Shown piece by piece: positions 62,028-64,000 of a stretch of 64,000 bases of DNA. The notes under the pieces were generated by a model, which saw nothing but the letters and a program-made list of their open reading frames with translations, did no database searches and was not told the DNA's origin. The DNA is from Halomicroarcula saliterrae (GTDB lineage Archaea; Halobacteriota; Halobacteria; Halobacteriales; Haloarculaceae): positions 62,001 through 126,000 of the forward strand of contig NZ_JAMQON010000001.1 of the NCBI RefSeq assembly GCF_031624395.1, in the 5' to 3' direction. The translations under genes and the position numbers were made by a program. The first letter of the stretch is position 1; every line of letters starts with the position of its first letter.

Positions 62028-63290
62028 TCACTCTGTCCCCGCCCGCGCCGTCTCGGGGAGCCGACCGTCGGCGTGGAGGACGAGGAGCACGGCCAGCAGC
62101 GCGACCAGCCCGCCGCCCATCCACTCGAAGATGGTGGCGAAGGGGACGCCCGCGTCCCGCAGGAGGCCGACGAGGAGGCTCCCGGGGGCCTGAATGAGCA
62201 TCATCCCCGCGCCGTAGGCCGCGTAGGCGCTGGCCCGGTGGCGGTCCGGGAGCGAGCCCAGCAGGTAGGTGTCGACCGCCGGGAAGATGCTGTGGATGAC
62301 ATAGCCCATGACGACGCTGAGCGCGGCCAGCGGCCAGAACCCGCGGACGGCGGGCAGGAGGAGGATACAGCCGGTGAAGGCCCCGAGGATGGCGAGCAGG
62401 TACGGAACCGCCGGGAGCCGGTCGGCCAGCCGGCCGCTGAGGTAGAAGGCCGGGACGCCGGCCGCGAAGACGACCTGCAGGAGCGTCCGCCCGGCGGTCC
62501 CGTCGATGCCGACCGTGCCCATGTACGTGACGTAGAAGTTGAACACGCCGTTCCAGACCAGCGTCGTCAGGCCGAGCGTGGCGATCGCGGTGAGGACGAT
62601 AGGCCACTGCGCGCGGACCGCTCGGAAAAAGTCCGTGTCCTGCTGACCGGCCTCGGGGAACGTCGTCCGGCGGGCGACGAGCGTGAACACGACGGTCATC
62701 ACCGCCGACCCGACGGCCATCGCCAGCAGCGTCGTCCGCCAGTCGCCGACGGCGAGGGCGACGGTGACGAGACCGGGGGCGGCCACCGCGGCGAGCTGGC
62801 TCGCGACGCCGTGGAGCCCCAGCGCCCGTCCGGGCGACTCGCGGAACAGCTCGCTGATGAGCGGGTTGGCCGCGACGAGGTAGACGCCGCTCGCGGTGCC
62901 CATGACGAACGCGCCCGCGAGCAACAGCCTCGGGTCGCTCGTCAGGGCGGTAGAGGCCGTCCCCAGTGTCAGTATCCCGCCGGAGACGAGAATCGCGCGG
63001 GCTCTGCTCACCCGCGTCAGCAGGAGGCCAGTCGGCAGGCGCGGCACCGCGCTGCCGACCCAGACGAGCGTCGCCAGCAGTCCGAGGGTGGCGTCGCTGG
63101 CGCCGGTAGCGGTTCTGATGGGTTCGATGAGCGGCGCGAACACGACGCGAGCGAGATTGATGACGAATATCAGCCCGAGCAACGAGCCGAACACGGGCCG
63201 TCGGGACACACCGGCCGTTTCGGGGGCGACCGGAAGGCGTTTCCGGAACGTCGCGGCCTTTTTAAGTCCGGCTGTCACACTGTCCCACAT
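62028..63290 (-). CDS. Major facilitator superfamily transporter
   Basis: A 420-residue MFS protein with about twelve spans. LGLLATLVWVGSAVPRLPTGLLLTRVSRARA contains the motif-A-like signature; the first span starts at residue ~35 (VFGSLLGLIFVINLARVVF). The ATG at 63290 shares CATG with the start of the opposite-strand gene, and that gene's TATA box lies inside MFS codons 8-11, so an internal GTG such as codon 28 (63209) may be the real start. Substrate unknown. Confidence 0.87.
   Translation of the reverse strand: MWDSVTAGLKKAATFRKRLPVAPETAGVSRRPVFGSLLGLIFVINLARVVFAPLIEPIRTATGASDATLGLLATLVWVGSAVPRLPTGLLLTRVSRARAILVSGGILTLGTASTALTSDPRLLLAGAFVMGTASGVYLVAANPLISELFRESPGRALGLHGVASQLAAVAAPGLVTVALAVGDWRTTLLAMAVGSAVMTVVFTLVARRTTFPEAGQQDTDFFRAVRAQWPIVLTAIATLGLTTLVWNGVFNFYVTYMGTVGIDGTAGRTLLQVVFAAGVPAFYLSGRLADRLPAVPYLLAILGAFTGCILLLPAVRGFWPLAALSVVMGYVIHSIFPAVDTYLLGSLPDRHRASAYAAYGAGMMLIQAPGSLLVGLLRDAGVPFATIFEWMGGGLVALLAVLLVLHADGRLPETARAGTE
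63259..63265 (+). promoter_or_regulatory. TATA element of the small zinc-finger gene
   Basis: TTTTTAA is 24-30 nt before the ATG at 63289, giving a leaderless transcript. It lies within the N-terminal coding sequence assigned to the opposite-strand transporter. Confidence 0.6.
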
Positions 63291-63459
63291 GGACTCGGTC
63301 AGAAAGGCCCTACGGAGCGGGGATGTCGAGAAAGACAGTTACGGGCGACTCTCCTGTAGTGCCTGCGAGGAGGAGCTGGCGACGGACAACGACCCCGACG
63401 AAATCGGGAAACAGCGGGTCTGTCCGGAGTGTGAGAGCACGTGGACGGAGCTTAGCTGA
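63289..63459 (+). CDS. Small zinc-finger protein (HVO_0649-type)
   Basis: A 56-residue protein with CxxC pairs in SCSACEEEL and CPECESTW, a rubredoxin-like zinc knuckle. Such tiny zinc-finger proteins are abundant in haloarchaea and some regulate biofilm or stress responses. Its start overlaps the start of the divergent MFS gene in a CATG. Confidence 0.8.
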   Translation: MDSVRKALRSGDVEKDSYGRLSCSACEEELATDNDPDEIGKQRVCPECESTWTELS

Positions 63460-63468
63460 CTCGCCCGG

Positions 63469-64000
63469 TCACTCGAAGACGGCATCGAACGCGTCGGCGC
63501 CGAGCGGTTCGTAGCTGCCCGCGGCCACGTTCTCTCGCGCGTGCTCGACGGACCCCGTCCCGACGAGCGAACAGGTCACACCCGGCGCGCTGCGGGCGAA
63601 GTTGATGGCCCGCTGGGCGCGAGTCTCCCCCTCCAGCTTCGCTTCGACGCTGTCCGGCATCTCCGCGGCTAGCCGGCCCTGCATCATCGAGGCGCTCGTG
63701 AACACGTCCAGCCCGGCCTCGTGGGCGAACCACAGCGCCGACTGTGGACCTTCCGGACCCTCGTGTGACTGGACGGTGAACGCGTCGGCCATGAACACGT
63801 TGAACGGCAACTGAATCGCCCGAAAGTGCGTCGCCGTGTTCCCCGCCGACTCGGCCGCTGACCGCGCACGCTCGACGACTTCCGGCAGCGAGAGGTAGCT
63901 GTCGTGGTCCGCTGGCACGCGGAAGGCGTCCCACGTCGCCACGCCGTAGTGGGCGATGTCGCCCTCGTCGGCACGCGCCTCCAGTCGCTCGAACGTCGCT
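63469..64000 (-). CDS. Aldo/keto reductase, partial (5' end outside window)
   Basis: The C-terminal ~177 residues of an aldo/keto-reductase TIM barrel. It includes IAHYGVATWDAF at the window edge, HFRAIQLPFNVFMADAF, FTSASMMQGRLA, and SAPGVTCSLVGTGSVEHARENV, which matches the NADPH-binding C-terminal loop of the family. The N-terminal part with the catalytic Asp/Tyr/Lys is beyond 64000. Confidence 0.87.
   Translation of the reverse strand, partial: ATFERLEARADEGDIAHYGVATWDAFRVPADHDSYLSLPEVVERARSAAESAGNTATHFRAIQLPFNVFMADAFTVQSHEGPEGPQSALWFAHEAGLDVFTSASMMQGRLAAEMPDSVEAKLEGETRAQRAINFARSAPGVTCSLVGTGSVEHARENVAAGSYEPLGADAFDAVFE

Overview
This GC-rich window (visibly about two thirds G+C, Asp/Glu-rich proteins, archaeal information-processing genes) is chromosomal DNA of an extremely halophilic euryarchaeon (class Halobacteria). 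MfnA, thermosome and the general gene order look most like the Haloarcula/Halomicrobium group, but genus is inference from recall, not from a search. Many genes have an archaeal TATA element about 26-30 nt before the start codon, indicating leaderless transcripts.

Layout. 1-3.4 kb: end of smc, scpA and a site-2 protease. 4.1-9.1 kb: a PhzF-fold protein, phosphoenolpyruvate synthase, a quinone-reductase-like MDR enzyme and a peroxiredoxin. 9.1-13.3 kb: a Tm-1-like gene pair, mfnA (aspartate/tyrosine decarboxylase) whose 3' end carries a patch of a palindromic repeat, and a VTT membrane protein. 13.4-18.7 kb: metG, an NfeD/stomatin pair and two regulators. 18.9-24.8 kb: TRAM protein, Cys-cluster protein, metallo-hydrolase, HTH regulator, methyltransferase, glycosyltransferase and a degenerate amidohydrolase. 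24.9-32.5 kb: third-type thermosome subunit, a putative metal-regulated locus with two near-identical 20-bp palindromes and a frameshifted membrane gene, SAM hydrolase, nadM, lonB and a CPBP protease. 33.4-38.9 kb: trpCBA followed by the archaeal aromatic pathway enzymes ADTH synthase and 3-dehydroquinate synthase II; aroD lies at 44 kb. 40-43 kb: ArsA-like ATPase and CstA. 44.9-46.7 kb: a secreted protein of twelve ~23-residue Gln-rich repeats on a Pro/Glu stalk. 46.7-52.5 kb: an orphan cytosine methyltransferase (Zim-like), a soluble chemotaxis-type signalling protein, TFB, a purine NTPase, a 66-bp tandem repeat and an AglD-like glycosyltransferase. 52.6-64 kb: radical SAM protein, DUF389 protein, ABC exporter, DUF429 protein, Hsp20, FAD oxidoreductase, Nudix hydrolase, MFS transporter, small zinc fingers and an aldo/keto reductase fragment.

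The order thermosome-3, SAM hydrolase, nadM, lonB, trpCBA, ADTH synthase, DHQ synthase, zim, aglD matches what I remember of Haloferax volcanii around HVO_0778-HVO_0798, so most of the middle is conserved core chromosome. I see no CRISPR array, tRNA, rRNA, IS element or integrase. The most unusual items are the 23-residue repeat protein, the repeat patch that overwrites a conserved block of MfnA, the two-palindrome locus at 27.1 kb, and several enzymes that keep their fold but have lost catalytic residues (PhzF, MGMT-like, amidohydrolase).
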